Positions 1 through 8,614 of a stretch of DNA of 64,000 nt are shown here, piece by piece. Origin of the DNA: Tissierella praeacuta_A (GTDB lineage: Bacteria > Bacillota > Clostridia > Tissierellales > Tissierellaceae). Every line of letters begins with the position of its first letter. Within the stretch, counting starts at the first letter, position 1. The DNA lies in the NCBI RefSeq assembly GCF_040396155.1, contig NZ_JBEBOY010000005.1, forward strand, positions 67,390 through 131,389, in the 5' to 3' direction. The notes below the pieces were generated by a model, which worked only from the letters and a program-made list of their open reading frames with translations, made no database searches and was not told the DNA's origin. Position numbers and translations under genes: made by a program.

Positions 1-1
1 C

Positions 2-805
2 TATAAAATAGGAATCGATTTAAATAAAATGATGCAAAATCCATCTTATGTCGATGCAACTACTGAGCAGTTTTTGTCTTGGTCTAGTGGCAGATTATAT
101 GGAGGACTTGCTTCTGATGATGAAATAATTCCTATTTTAGAACCTCATGCTATAGATTTTAAATTTCCAGATATAAAAACATCCATGATTTCCAATATTG
201 GAGTTATAGACGGAAAACTGCATGTACAATTATGGAGGGATAAAAGCTTTGAAGGTCAAGGTGTTAATATCTATCTAAAAAATTCTAAAGGTGAAAAAAT
301 TAATAGCGACACTGATATTAACTTTGGGATTGATAAATCTAAGAAACCTACAAATAATACGGACTATCCATCCTATAAGGAATATATATTTGATATAAAT
401 ACTGATAATTTAAGCGGATATGAATTATTAGGCAATTTTAATAGCTCACAGCAATTAGAAGGAAATTGGCAAGTAAGTTTTAAAGCAGAGGAAAATAAAA
501 TATTAGAAAAGTCAGATAGCCTAGACTTAGGAGATGTAAAAATTGAGAATATTAGCATCAACCCTTTTGCCATATATTTTAGAGGCGAAGGAATAAACGG
601 ATTTGATCTTTCTGAATTAGATATAAAAATTAAGGCAGAAAATAATGTAATTAGCGATACAAAATCTGATATTATATTTAGCAGTTGTCGTTGGGAAGGA
701 GAAGAACTTAGTAATTTCATATTATCATATGAAATTGAAAATCCTATTGATTTAAATTTAATAGAATCCATTACTGTTAATGGAATAGATATCCTACTTA
801 AATAA
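2..805 (+). CDS. C-terminal part of an envelope or anti-sigma-like protein (5' end outside window)
   Basis: The frame is open from base 2 with no stop before it. The first ATG at 29 has no ribosome binding site, so the gene almost certainly starts left of the window. The visible 267 codons hold no membrane segment. They look like two beta-rich extracellular modules, the first containing DGKLHVQLWRDKSFEG and a YIFDI strand, the second starting near LGDVKIENISINPFAIYF. The style resembles the C-terminal half of DUF4179/DUF5643 proteins, which are membrane-anchored and often encoded beside ECF sigma factors. That family call is from memory of the pattern, not a search. A hairpin follows the stop within 15 bases. 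Confidence 0.55.
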   Translation, partial: YKIGIDLNKMMQNPSYVDATTEQFLSWSSGRLYGGLASDDEIIPILEPHAIDFKFPDIKTSMISNIGVIDGKLHVQLWRDKSFEGQGVNIYLKNSKGEKINSDTDINFGIDKSKKPTNNTDYPSYKEYIFDINTDNLSGYELLGNFNSSQQLEGNWQVSFKAEENKILEKSDSLDLGDVKIENISINPFAIYFRGEGINGFDLSELDIKIKAENNVISDTKSDIIFSSCRWEGEELSNFILSYEIENPIDLNLIESITVNGIDILLK

Positions 806-818
806 TATCTTATATCTA

Positions 819-852
819 AAATAGCTGTGATTCCTATGAATCATGGCTATTT
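819..852 (+). terminator. Hairpin after the left-edge gene
   Basis: AAATAGC pairs with GCTATTT, extended by GTGATTC/GAATCAT with one mismatch around a CTAT loop. It starts 14 bases after the stop at 805. Only three T follow the stem, so it is a weak intrinsic terminator. Confidence 0.5.
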
Positions 853-1098
853 GGTATAGTGATACAGGAACTCCTCGTATCTAGTTCCCAGATATAATTG
901 TCTAATTTCTTCACAAATAATAAATCTATATATTTTGGTATTTTTCTCACTCTACAATATAAATTATATTACTCTATAATTATAAAATATTAAATTTTTA
1001 ATTAATGCACTTCTGATAAAAACTATAGTCTATAAATTCTTTATCAATCAACTAATTGATCTATCTATATTCAATTAGAATCCTAATATTAAGATAAT

Positions 1099-1138
1099 AA
1101 ACCCTATAAATCTTTGTTTTTAAAGATATATAGGGTTT
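1099..1138 (-). terminator. Probable bidirectional terminator
   Basis: AAACCCTATA and ATCTTT pair with AAAGAT and TATAGGGTTT around a T-rich loop. It lies about 30 bases beyond the stop of the glycine-rich peptide gene on the minus strand, and has T-rich sequence on both sides. The rest of 853-1098 is AT-rich with no gene I can support. Confidence 0.6.
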
Positions 1139-1168
1139 TCTTCCATTGTTTGCATTTATTTTTTATAC

Positions 1169-1360
1169 TTATTGTTTCTTTTTACTTAAACCTGTACCCA
1201 AAGCTATTCCAATAGATACTCCAATACATATTCCCAAAGCAATATTATCCATTAAAGCACCAATGGCTGTCCCTAAAGATAAGCCTATGCCTATTCCAAT
1301 AGCTAATTTATCATCTTCATCTTCTTTTTCCCCTTCATCTGCACCTTTTTCATTTTTCAT
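1169..1360 (-). CDS. Small glycine-rich membrane peptide (63 aa)
   Basis: I take the ATG at 1360 as start because a ribosome binding site (TTGGAGGATA) lies just upstream. A longer in-frame reading to 1426 lacks one. The product has an acidic, charged N-terminus (about residues 1-18), then two hydrophobic stretches with GxxxG-like spacing (GIGIGLSLGTAIGALM and IALGICIGVSIGIALG), ending in KKKQ. This is the look of a glycine-zipper membrane peptide. Function is unknown. It stands alone, with a terminator-like hairpin downstream. Confidence 0.6.
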   Translation of the reverse strand: MKNEKGADEGEKEDEDDKLAIGIGIGLSLGTAIGALMDNIALGICIGVSIGIALGTGLSKKKQ

Positions 1361-1636
1361 AATAAATATCCTCCAATTATGTCTTGTTTCTTTCAATTTA
1401 TTATACCATAAATACTTAAATAACAAAATTAACTTACATGTTAAAATACTCCAATAGCATAATTTACTTATGATTATATTTCATACCATTAAAGATTAAG
1501 ATAACTAATTATAAACTTATTCCTGCACTTAATTATATTATTTCATCAGATTAACCTATATTTCTATATAAGGGTTTCAATCTAAAAAATTTACCATTAC
1601 TTTATTTTTTATATTATAGATTTTTTAACAGTTTAG

Positions 1637-2194
1637 TTAAAGGTCTTTACCAACATCTACTTTTCCTAGCTCAAATAATATAACTCCAATACTACAATCT
1701 AGATTATCAAATTCGTCAAATGATTCCACTTTTTCTTTGAACGCTTCTTTTACATCTTCTAATTTCATTCCCTTAATATTAACACCATCTACTAATATAT
1801 TGTCTGCATCATAAGTTAAATAACCTGTTGGATCATCATATTTTATTTCGTATTCATAGACAATACAATCTTCAAGATGAATTATGCTTTTTGTGTTATT
1901 TAAAAAGTTTACTTTAACTGCTATTTTATCATCTTTACTAATATAAGTAGCTATATCGTAACTCATAGGAGGCATTGTTTGTCCTGCGATATCTTCTTTT
2001 AGATCCCTGTCTAATGTTACTTTATATCCTGCATCAATAAATGTTTGCAGTGTTGATTCTCCAACTAGGACTTCGGTATCATTTACTGTTAAAGGTAATG
2101 AATCAAACCTTCTTTCTTTTTTTCCACACCCTGTAATAGAAACTAATAATAATACACTTAATAGAACAATTGCTATTTTCCTTGCTTTGAACAT
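1637..2194 (-). CDS. Lipoprotein of unknown function (185 aa)
   Basis: The N-terminus MFKARKIAIVLLSVLLLVSITGC is a lipoprotein signal peptide: positive start, hydrophobic core, lipobox ITGC with acceptor Cys23. The mature part begins GKKERRFDSLPLTVNDTEV and alternates short beta-like stretches, suggesting an extracytoplasmic binding or regulatory fold. It contains VLVGESTLQTFIDAGYKV, a phrase typical of uncharacterised clostridial lipoproteins that monitor envelope state, but I cannot name a family. A good Shine-Dalgarno (AAAGGAGATA) precedes the ATG at 2194. It appears to be a single-gene unit. Confidence 0.75.
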   Translation of the reverse strand: MFKARKIAIVLLSVLLLVSITGCGKKERRFDSLPLTVNDTEVLVGESTLQTFIDAGYKVTLDRDLKEDIAGQTMPPMSYDIATYISKDDKIAVKVNFLNNTKSIIHLEDCIVYEYEIKYDDPTGYLTYDADNILVDGVNIKGMKLEDVKEAFKEKVESFDEFDNLDCSIGVILFELGKVDVGKDL

Positions 2195-2399
2195 TTAACT
2201 ATCTCCTTTGCTTAATTTATGCTATAAATATTGACATATCTTTCCAATGAACAATAATACACTCTTTGTATTGGAAAATCAACTGAAATGTCCATTATAT
2301 GATAAATAGAAAAATTTTATTAACAATTTATACCTATTTTACATATCCTATTATGAGTACCTTTATTTTCACTTTTAAATTTGAATAGGGGGTGTTCTC

Positions 2400-2522
2400 A
2401 TGAGTGACTTATTAGGTAGAAGAGGTTCATGTAATAACGATAGTTCTTTACTATTTTTCTTCTTATTGTTGGTTCTCATCTTCTGTAACGATGATATGTT
2501 TGGTGGATGTAGAAGATATTAG
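2400..2522 (+). CDS. 40-residue hydrophobic peptide of the small spore-protein type
   Basis: ATG at 2400 follows a strong Shine-Dalgarno (AGGGGGTG) with correct spacing, and the frame closes with TAG at 2520-2522. The product starts MSDLLGRRGSCNND, has one membrane segment (LLFFFLLLVLIFC), and ends DDMFGGCRRY. Short Gly/Cys/aromatic-flanked single-span peptides of this kind are common in spore formers, such as the YjcZ-like class. I base the comparison on overall shape only. It is transcribed on its own, opposite to its neighbours, and a textbook terminator follows the stop. Confidence 0.75.
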   Translation: MSDLLGRRGSCNNDSSLLFFFLLLVLIFCNDDMFGGCRRY

Positions 2523-2533
2523 ATTTTGATATT

Positions 2534-2557
2534 AATCGGGGCTAGTCCCCGATTTTT
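2534..2557 (+). terminator. Rho-independent terminator of the 40-aa gene
   Basis: AATCGGGG pairs with CCCCGATT around CTAGT and is followed by T-rich sequence. It begins 12 bases after the stop. Confidence 0.9.
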
Positions 2558-2621
2558 ATATATTAGTGTTTTACTTTAAAACTATATTTGAAATCCATCT
2601 CTAGTATTCAATAATTCTTTA

Positions 2622-3854
2622 CTATTTAGGGATAACTATTTCTTTTCCTTCTTTTCTCCACTGTCTAAATTCAGCAACAGCTGTTAAAAGTACATCTGTT
2701 GAAGAATTAAGTGCAGTTTCACAGGAATCTTGAATGACTCCTATAACAAAACCAACGCCAATAACTTGCATAGCTATATCATTTGGAATACCAAACATAC
2801 TGCAAGCGAGAGGAATCAGTAATAGTGATCCGCCTGCTACTCCTGAAGCACCACAAGCACTGACTGCCGAAAGTATACTTAGAAGAAATGCCGTACCTAT
2901 ATCTACTTTAATGCCTAATGTATGAACTGCTGCAAGTGTTAATATAGTTATTGTAATTGCTGCACCTGCCATATTTATAGTAGCTCCAAGTGGTATGGAT
3001 ACTGAGTAAGCATCTTTATCTAATCCTAACTTCTCACACAATTTCATATTTACAGGAATATTTGCCGCTGAACTACGTGTAAAAAATGCTGTAATTCCAC
3101 TGTCCTTTAAGCATTTTAAAACAAGTGGATATGGATTTTGGTGAATCATTACAAATACAATAATTGGATTCACAACAAGAGCTACAAAAATCATGGTGCC
3201 AATTAATAAAATAAGCAATCGTCCATAATTCAATAAAGAACCAATACCATATACAGCAATTGTATCAAATACTAAACCCATAATACCTAATGGCGCTAAA
3301 CTAATTACCCATCCTACTATTTGTGATAATGCATCTGAAAAATTACTAACCATAATTTTTGTAGATTCATTTGCAGCTTTCAATGCAAGCCCAAGGAATA
3401 CTGCCCAAACTAAAATCCCTATATAATTAGCATTAGAAAGAGCAGTTATAGGATTATCAACTATATTAAGTAATAATGATTTTAATACCTCATTTATTCC
3501 TCCAGGTGGAGCTATATCTTGAACACCTTCACCAAGTATTATTGATACTGGAAATACAAAACTTGCTATAACAGCTGTAAGTCCTGCTAAAAATGTTCCT
3601 AGAAGATAAAGAAGTATTATAGATTTCATATTAGTCCTCTGACCACTTTTGTGCTGAGAAATAGCAGACATTACTAAAAAAAGTACTAATATTGGTGCTA
3701 CTGCTTTTAAAGCACCTACAAATAAAGCCCCTATAATTCCAATTGGTTTTGCTATATCAGGAATTGTAACAGCTAAAATAATACCTATAATCAATCCTAT
3801 AATAATCCGTTTAATTAAACTCAATTGATTCCATTGTCTTAATAATTTTATCAC
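2622..3854 (-). CDS. sstT: Sodium-dependent serine/threonine symporter SstT
   Basis: This 410-residue DAACS-family (sodium:dicarboxylate symporter) protein has the SstT layout and nearly the usual length (E. coli SstT is 414). It has multiple membrane spans from residue 15 on and a conserved TRSSAANIPVNMK segment in the re-entrant hairpin region. This is followed by the SIPLGATINMAGAAI motif that forms the substrate/sodium site in the family. It would import serine and threonine with sodium, feeding an amino-acid fermenter. The start is GTG at 3854 with GAGGAGAATA about ten bases upstream. No clear terminator follows the gene. Confidence 0.9.
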   Translation of the reverse strand: MIKLLRQWNQLSLIKRIIIGLIIGIILAVTIPDIAKPIGIIGALFVGALKAVAPILVLFLVMSAISQHKSGQRTNMKSIILLYLLGTFLAGLTAVIASFVFPVSIILGEGVQDIAPPGGINEVLKSLLLNIVDNPITALSNANYIGILVWAVFLGLALKAANESTKIMVSNFSDALSQIVGWVISLAPLGIMGLVFDTIAVYGIGSLLNYGRLLILLIGTMIFVALVVNPIIVFVMIHQNPYPLVLKCLKDSGITAFFTRSSAANIPVNMKLCEKLGLDKDAYSVSIPLGATINMAGAAITITILTLAAVHTLGIKVDIGTAFLLSILSAVSACGASGVAGGSLLLIPLACSMFGIPNDIAMQVIGVGFVIGVIQDSCETALNSSTDVLLTAVAEFRQWRKEGKEIVIPK

Positions 3855-4240
3855 TTTTTCTATTCTCCTCTACTGATTATTTTATAAAATTCTTAGGAAC
3901 TTCGTTTTCCTTAGATATATTTTAAAAAGAAAATATTGTATATAGAAAACAAAAAAATAATTCTTATCATATTTATCCTTCCAAATTGATACAAATAATT
4001 GCACTTTATTAGTATTAATATATATTGTTTCCTTATTAGGATATTTAATTAGAACTTTTATTATAGAAATAATATAATTTTAAAAAGAAGGATTTATATG
4101 GAATAATCTATAAAATCCATAAGGAATTTAATATATTTTATTGAGGATAGGTATATTAGGGTTATTTCTAAATTAGAAATAATATGAAAAATTACATTAT
4201 CACTTATGAGTATATTTGTTATGAGTATTTATCTATAAAT
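3855..4240. other. AT-rich intergenic stretch, no gene seen
   Basis: About 385 bases between sstT and the leuS terminator. I find no open frame with a ribosome binding site and no clear structured RNA. It presumably carries the sstT promoter, which I cannot place with confidence. Confidence 0.6.
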
Positions 4241-4267
4241 AAAACTCCACCTAAAAGATGGAGTTTT
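4241..4267 (-). terminator. leuS terminator
   Basis: AAAACTCCA/TGGAGTTTT stem just past the leuS stop (4275) on the minus strand, followed there by TTTATTTATA. The A-rich 5' arm may also let it work for the opposite strand. Confidence 0.8.
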
Positions 4268-4274
4268 ATTTATT

Positions 4275-6686
4275 TTACTTCACAACTATATTATATATCT
4301 TGCCTGGAACAAATATTTCTTTTACTATTTGTTTTCCTTCTAAGAATCTAATAATGTTCTCATCAGCCTTTGCTTTTTCTCTAGCTATATCTTGAGAATC
4401 ATCAATATTAATTTCTATTGTTCCTCTTACTTTTCCATTAACTTGTACTGGAAGTGCAATTACTTTATCCTTTGTTTTCTCTTCATCATATACTGGCCAT
4501 GTAGTATCATGTAGATATCCTTCTAAGCCTAAAACCTTCCACAATTCTTCAGTAATATGAGGTGCTACTGGATTTAACAATATTATAAATGTCTTAAGAT
4601 CTTCTTTTGTTATACTGCCATAATCATTAAATTCATTTAATAAGGACATTAAAGCTGCTATTCCTGTATTGAATTTCAATGTTTCAAAGTCTTCAGATAC
4701 CTTTTTTATGGTTTTGTGAATACTTGATTCTAATTCATTTGTATATCCTTCGCCATCAACTATAATATCTTGAAGTTTCCACACTCTTTCTAAGAATCTT
4801 CTACATCCTTTTACTCCATTTTCTGACCAAGGTACTGATTTTTCAAAATCACCAATAAACATTTCATACGTTCTAAGAGTATCAGCTCCATAATCCCTTA
4901 CTATATCATCAGGATTTACCACATTTCCACGGGATTTTGACATTTTCTCATTATTATCTCCAAGTATCATACCGTGTGAAGTTCTCTTTGCATAAGGCTC
5001 AGGAATAGGAACTACTCCAATATCATATAAGAACTTATGCCAGAATCTTGAATACAATAGGTGAAGTGTAGTGTGTTCCATTCCACCATTATACCAATCT
5101 ACTGGTAACCAGTATGCCAACGCTTTTTGAGAAGCAAACTCCTCTTCATTACATGGATCAATATATCTAAGGAAATACCAAGAAGATCCTGCCCATTGCG
5201 GCATTGTATCAGTTTCTCTATGAGCTTTACCTCCACATTTTGGACATGTAGTTTCTACCCAATCTTTTATATTAGCTAATGGTGATTCTCCAGTATCTGT
5301 TGGCTCATAGTTTTCTACTTCTGGCAACATAACTGGTAATTCTTTTTCAGGTACTGGTACCCATCCACATTTATCACAATGTACTAAAGGTATTGGCTCT
5401 CCCCAATATCTTTGTCGAGAAAATACCCAATCCCTAAGCTTGAAGTTTACTTTTCTAGTACCAAGATTTTTCTCTTCTAACCACTTAATCATATATTCCT
5501 TTGCTTCTACTGCATTCATATCATTGATAAAATCAGAGTTTACAACTACTCCTTCCTCTGTATCAGTATAAGCTTCTTTTTCTACATCTCCGCCTTTTAT
5601 TACTTCTATTATAGGAAGATTAAACTTCTTAGCAAATTCCCAGTCACGAGTATCATGAGCTGGTACTGCCATAATTGCTCCTGTACCATAGGACATAAGG
5701 ACGTAGTCAGAAATCCAAATAGGGATTTCATTTCCCGTAGCAGGATTTATAGCTCTTAATCCTTTTATTTCTACTCCTGTTTTTTCTTTAGATAATTCAG
5801 TTCTCTCAAAGTCTGATTTCTTACTTACTTCATGTTGATATTCTCTAATTTCTTCTAAATTTTCTATTTCATTTTTATATTTTTCTATTAGAGGATGTTC
5901 AGCAGAGATAACCATATATGTTGAGCCAAATAATGTATCAGGTCTAGTAGTAAATACTCTTAATTTATCTTCCTTTCCTGAAATTTGAAAGTCTACTTCT
6001 GCTCCCTCAGATTTACCAATCCAATTTGTCTGTTGAGTTTTTACTCTATCAATGTAATCAACATTATCTAAGTCTTTAATTAATCTATCGGCATATTCAG
6101 TAATTTTTAACATCCATTGATTCTTTACTTTTCTTACTACTTCACCACCGCATCTTTCACAATTGCCTTGAATAACCTCTTCATTTGCTAATCCAATTTT
6201 ACATGATGGACACCAATTAATAGGCATTTCTTGCTTATATGCTAGACCTTTTTCAAATAATTTTAGAAATATCCATTGAGTCCATTTATAGTAATGAGGA
6301 TCTGTAGTATTTATTTCCCTTGACCAATCAAAGGAAAATCCAATTGATTGTAATTGGGATTTAAAACGAGAAACATTTTCCTCTGTAACTATAGCTGGAT
6401 GAATCTTATTTTTTATAGCAAAGTTCTCTGTTGGTAATCCAAATGCATCCCATCCCATTGGAAATAAAACATTATATCCTTCAAGTCTTCTCTTTCTTGA
6501 AACAATATCCAATGCAGTATATGGTCTTGGATGCCCTACATGTAGCCCATTTGCTGATGGATAAGGAAATTCCACTAGTGCATAAAATTTTGGCTTATCA
6601 GACTTATTTAATGCCTTAAAAGGCTCTCTTTCTTCCCAAATCTTATGCCATTTTTGTTCAATTTCACTTGGCTTATATTCTCTCAT
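4275..6686 (-). CDS. leuS: Leucyl-tRNA synthetase
   Basis: Class I synthetase of 803 residues that charges tRNA-Leu. The HIGH motif reads HVGH at residues 49-52 and KMSKS at 581-585. The insert with two CxxC pairs (CPSC...CERC) and a second zinc-like set (CDKC, CPKC) are visible, as is the editing domain with TTRPDTLFGSTY and GTGAIMAVPAHD. The ATG at 6686 is chosen because AAGGAGG sits directly upstream; an in-frame TTG at 6710 has no such site. Expression is controlled by the T-box leader with a leucine CUC specifier. Between the T-box terminator and the start lie two copies of an unusual structured repeat. Confidence 0.98.
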   Translation of the reverse strand: MREYKPSEIEQKWHKIWEEREPFKALNKSDKPKFYALVEFPYPSANGLHVGHPRPYTALDIVSRKRRLEGYNVLFPMGWDAFGLPTENFAIKNKIHPAIVTEENVSRFKSQLQSIGFSFDWSREINTTDPHYYKWTQWIFLKLFEKGLAYKQEMPINWCPSCKIGLANEEVIQGNCERCGGEVVRKVKNQWMLKITEYADRLIKDLDNVDYIDRVKTQQTNWIGKSEGAEVDFQISGKEDKLRVFTTRPDTLFGSTYMVISAEHPLIEKYKNEIENLEEIREYQHEVSKKSDFERTELSKEKTGVEIKGLRAINPATGNEIPIWISDYVLMSYGTGAIMAVPAHDTRDWEFAKKFNLPIIEVIKGGDVEKEAYTDTEEGVVVNSDFINDMNAVEAKEYMIKWLEEKNLGTRKVNFKLRDWVFSRQRYWGEPIPLVHCDKCGWVPVPEKELPVMLPEVENYEPTDTGESPLANIKDWVETTCPKCGGKAHRETDTMPQWAGSSWYFLRYIDPCNEEEFASQKALAYWLPVDWYNGGMEHTTLHLLYSRFWHKFLYDIGVVPIPEPYAKRTSHGMILGDNNEKMSKSRGNVVNPDDIVRDYGADTLRTYEMFIGDFEKSVPWSENGVKGCRRFLERVWKLQDIIVDGEGYTNELESSIHKTIKKVSEDFETLKFNTGIAALMSLLNEFNDYGSITKEDLKTFIILLNPVAPHITEELWKVLGLEGYLHDTTWPVYDEEKTKDKVIALPVQVNGKVRGTIEINIDDSQDIAREKAKADENIIRFLEGKQIVKEIFVPGKIYNIVVK

Positions 6687-6749
6687 ATTATTTCCTCCTT
6701 CATAATACAATTCTCATGTTAGTAAAACTCATTTAATTAAGTCGTTTAT

Positions 6750-6904
6750 CCCAGTCTCGAATCTCAAATCTATTTACTCCCTTTCAGTAATATAAATTTG
6801 GATCTTTGTGCGTTTGACCTACTAAAGCTCACAACCTCTATCTACCCCGTAGGGTATAATTCAGTGGTGTCCCTTAGGACCTATCGTTCACTAAGTTAGG
6901 TCAT
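6750..6904 (-). repeat. Structured repeat, leuS leader copy 2
   Basis: This unit shares with 6909-7014 and 16580-16689 the blocks CAGTCTCG, a CAAATYNATT arm, TGCGTTTGACCTAC and a final TTAGGTCAT. On the minus strand it opens with TGACCTA, which pairs with TAGGTCA further on. The interior here is longer than in the other copies and includes a TACCC-TACG-GGGTA hairpin. A second stem pairs CAAATTTAT with ATAGATTTG, allowing one G-U pair. No protein frame runs through it. Confidence 0.75.
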
Positions 6905-6908
6905 CTTC

Positions 6909-7014
6909 CGCAGTCTCACTGCACAAATTCATTCGCTCGTTATCACTCACATGAATTTGGCGTTCGTTGCGTTTGACCTACTAAAGCTCACTATCATTCG
7001 CTAAGTTAGGTCAT
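6909..7014 (-). repeat. Structured repeat, leuS leader copy 1
   Basis: The copy directly follows the T-box terminator U-run. On the minus strand: TGACCTA ... TAGGTCA (stem P1), a conserved linker AAACGCAACGA, then CAAATTCAT ... ATGAATTTG (stem P2), then GCAGT-GAG-ACTGC (stem P3). The stem sequences differ from the other copies but still pair. Confidence 0.8.
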
Positions 7015-7243
7015 AAAAAAACCTTTCATCTCATATAGAGACGAAAGGTAAATTCCGCGGTACCACTCTTATTGATATTTCTATCCACTCAAAAATATAA
7101 CGGCATTTAACCGACTAAGATTACTTTTTCACCTTAGTAACTCTAGGACGAGTTCAGCCTTCATCAATACTATCTTCCACCAGCCGATAGCTCTCTATAA
7201 TTAATTAGGACTTACTACTTCCTTTCACAGTATTTATCAATTT
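7015..7243 (-). promoter_or_regulatory. T-box leader of leuS (Leu, CUC specifier)
   Basis: On the minus strand the T-box core AGAGTGGTACCGCGG is at 7055-7069. It is followed by a terminator stem ACCTTTCGTCTC/GAGATGAAAGGT with a run of seven T near 7015-7021. Stem I shows GAGAGCTATCGGCTGGTGG and AGATAG. The specifier region GAACTCGTCC places CTC (Leu) at 7150-7152. Uncharged tRNA-Leu should stabilise the antiterminator and allow leuS transcription. Confidence 0.95.
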
Positions 7244-7250
7244 AAGACCT

Positions 7251-7279
7251 ATTATAACCAATAAATCATTTTAAATCAA
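7251..7279 (-). promoter_or_regulatory. Sigma-A promoter of the leuS leader
   Basis: Minus strand TTGATT (7274-7279), 17-base spacer, TATAAT (7251-7256). Placed just upstream of the T-box leader, giving an expected start near 7243. Confidence 0.85.
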
Positions 7280-7609
7280 GATATTTTTATAATTTATAGT
7301 TTTACTATTATATTTTATTTAATCTTATTCAATAATTCTACTATTTTACCTAGATATATAATCTGTCAACACGAAAACAAATACCTAATTTAAAATTAAA
7401 TGCTTCTATAGTATATTCTAATTTAAATATTTTTTCTACTATATTCTATATTTTATACAATCATATGGCGTTGCCCAAGCTATTGTTTCTCTTTATTCAA
7501 CCTTAGCATTACTATTATTTTTTCAATATCATATCAATCATTAATAGCTATAAATATCACCTTCACAAATGGAAATATTCGCTTTATATAATACTATATA
7601 GAAAATTGA
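7280..7609. other. AT-rich intergenic stretch before the decayed lysis module
   Basis: No gene with start and ribosome binding site is visible. A short plus-strand open stretch near 7460-7545 lacks a start. Confidence 0.5.
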
Positions 7610-8158
7610 AATAAGTTCCTTTTTGTTATAGATAAAAATAATAATCTTAATACTCCTCCCATAATAAATGGAGGAAAATATTTTGAAATAGATGATTGGC
7701 AAGAAAATATGTATACCATGGCTAATAATCTTACTTATGAAAATATAAAAGATTTCAGTGCTACTCTAAAAAAACTTAGTAATAGTCTGTATTATGAGGA
7801 AGCAGAAACTGATTTGATTATTGAATTATTGAAATTAATAAAAAATATGGATATTAGAAAGTTTAGAGATTCAAATCATAAGCAAATAGCTAAATACATC
7901 CATATACATTTGCGAAAAAGAACCTTGAATTTGCTTAGAAATAGAAAAAAAGAGTTATCCGACTTCATGGAAATTAACCACGACATATTAGCAGATACAA
8001 GCGAAACTAATATAGAGAGTACAGTTTTAATCTCTATATTAATCAAATCATTAATTAAAAAGCAACAAGACATTATTATAATGAAATTTATACACGGGTT
8101 ATCTGAAAAAGATATAGCTAAAATATTAGGTATTAGTAGACATAGCCACAAAGGATAG
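7610..8158 (+). pseudogene. Remnant of a UviA/TcdR-like sigma factor gene
   Basis: From the ATG at 7709 the frame encodes a 149-residue protein. It has an N-terminal helix bundle like sigma region 2 (SNSLYYEEAETDLIIELL, then KYIHIHLRKRTLNLLRN). A region-4 helix-turn-helix follows (QDIIIMKFIHGLSEKDIAKILGISR). This matches the small clostridial sigma factors of the UviA/TcdR type that switch on bacteriocin or toxin genes. No ribosome binding site precedes 7709, and the frame stays open back to 7610 without a normal start. The 3' end breaks off right after the helix-turn-helix (GISRHSHKG stop), where the family has a further recognition tail. I read it as decayed at both ends. Confidence 0.65.
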
Positions 8159-8360
8159 CATATGGGCAGTATTAACTGTGGCTCTTATATTTTATATCCT
8201 AAAAAATCAAGAAAAAAGGGATCTTCGACAGGAAGAAAGAGAAATGAAATATCAAAATATTATATCTAGCTTATGTGAAAAATTGAGTTTAATAGAAGAT
8301 ATTAAAGATGATGTAAGTAAAATCAAAAATTTTGTTTTAAAAAATAATCTTAAAACCTAA
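8130..8360 (+). pseudogene. UviB/BhlA-type holin-like gene, 5' end lost
   Basis: In the frame of the short GTG-started reading at 8178, the coding pattern clearly continues upstream as DIATKDSIWAVLTVALIFYIL. This is the classic UviB/BhlA N-terminal membrane segment, followed by KNQEKRD and a charged coiled tail (DDVSKIKNFVLKNN). The frame is closed by a TAG at 8127-8129, and no start codon lies between it and DIATKD. It overlaps the end of the sigma-like frame in a different phase. The simplest explanation is a deletion joining the middle of the sigma gene's last codons to codon 5-10 of the holin gene. The family forms small membrane peptides linked to bacteriocin or endolysin release. Confidence 0.7.
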
Positions 8361-8487
8361 AAGCTTAAACAAATAAAAAAATTATTCAAGGAGGTTTACA
8401 TTTCACTTCAAAAAAGTGCTTGTATATAGTGAGAAGGAAATAACCGGTTATAAAATTCTCAAGATATAGTATTAAGGTATGAGTAGG

Positions 8488-8607
8488 ATGAATATTATAG
8501 AAACGAATATAGTATTTAAAAACTAGCCTAGGTAGTTTAATAAATCTTCTATGGTAATAATTCATCATACTAAACATAGCAGTAAAAATCTATTTAGTAA
8601 AAATTAA
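8488..8607 (+). pseudogene. N-terminal fragment of a phage-type N-acetylmuramoyl-L-alanine amidase
   Basis: ATG at 8488 opens a frame reading MNIIETNIVFKN, stop, PR, stop, then FNKSSMVIIHHTKHS. Amidase_2 endolysins of Firmicute phages typically begin MNIIET.L.FK and soon reach an I-I-x-H-H zinc-ligand strand, so this fits their first 35 residues with two in-frame TAG codons (8524-8526 and 8533-8535). The rest of the enzyme is gone and the frame ends at 8607. Its place right after the holin-like remnant supports a lysis cassette origin. A further open scrap (KKVLVYSEKEITGYKILKI) lies between them behind a GGAGG at 8391. Confidence 0.6.
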
Positions 8608-8614
8608 TATTTAA

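Noticed and set aside
1146..1457. Plus-strand frame over the glycine-rich peptide gene
   Set aside because: It has no ribosome site and its Ile/Pro-rich product is the shadow of the glycine-rich minus-strand gene.
7440..7550. Plus-strand stretch reading QSYGVAQAIVSLYSTLALLL
   Set aside because: It looks membrane-like but has no start, no homology I can name and a short length.
8386..8577. 63-codon minus-strand frame between the holin remnant and the LRR gene
   Set aside because: The plus strand here carries the amidase remnant, and the minus reading has no ribosome site or family pattern.
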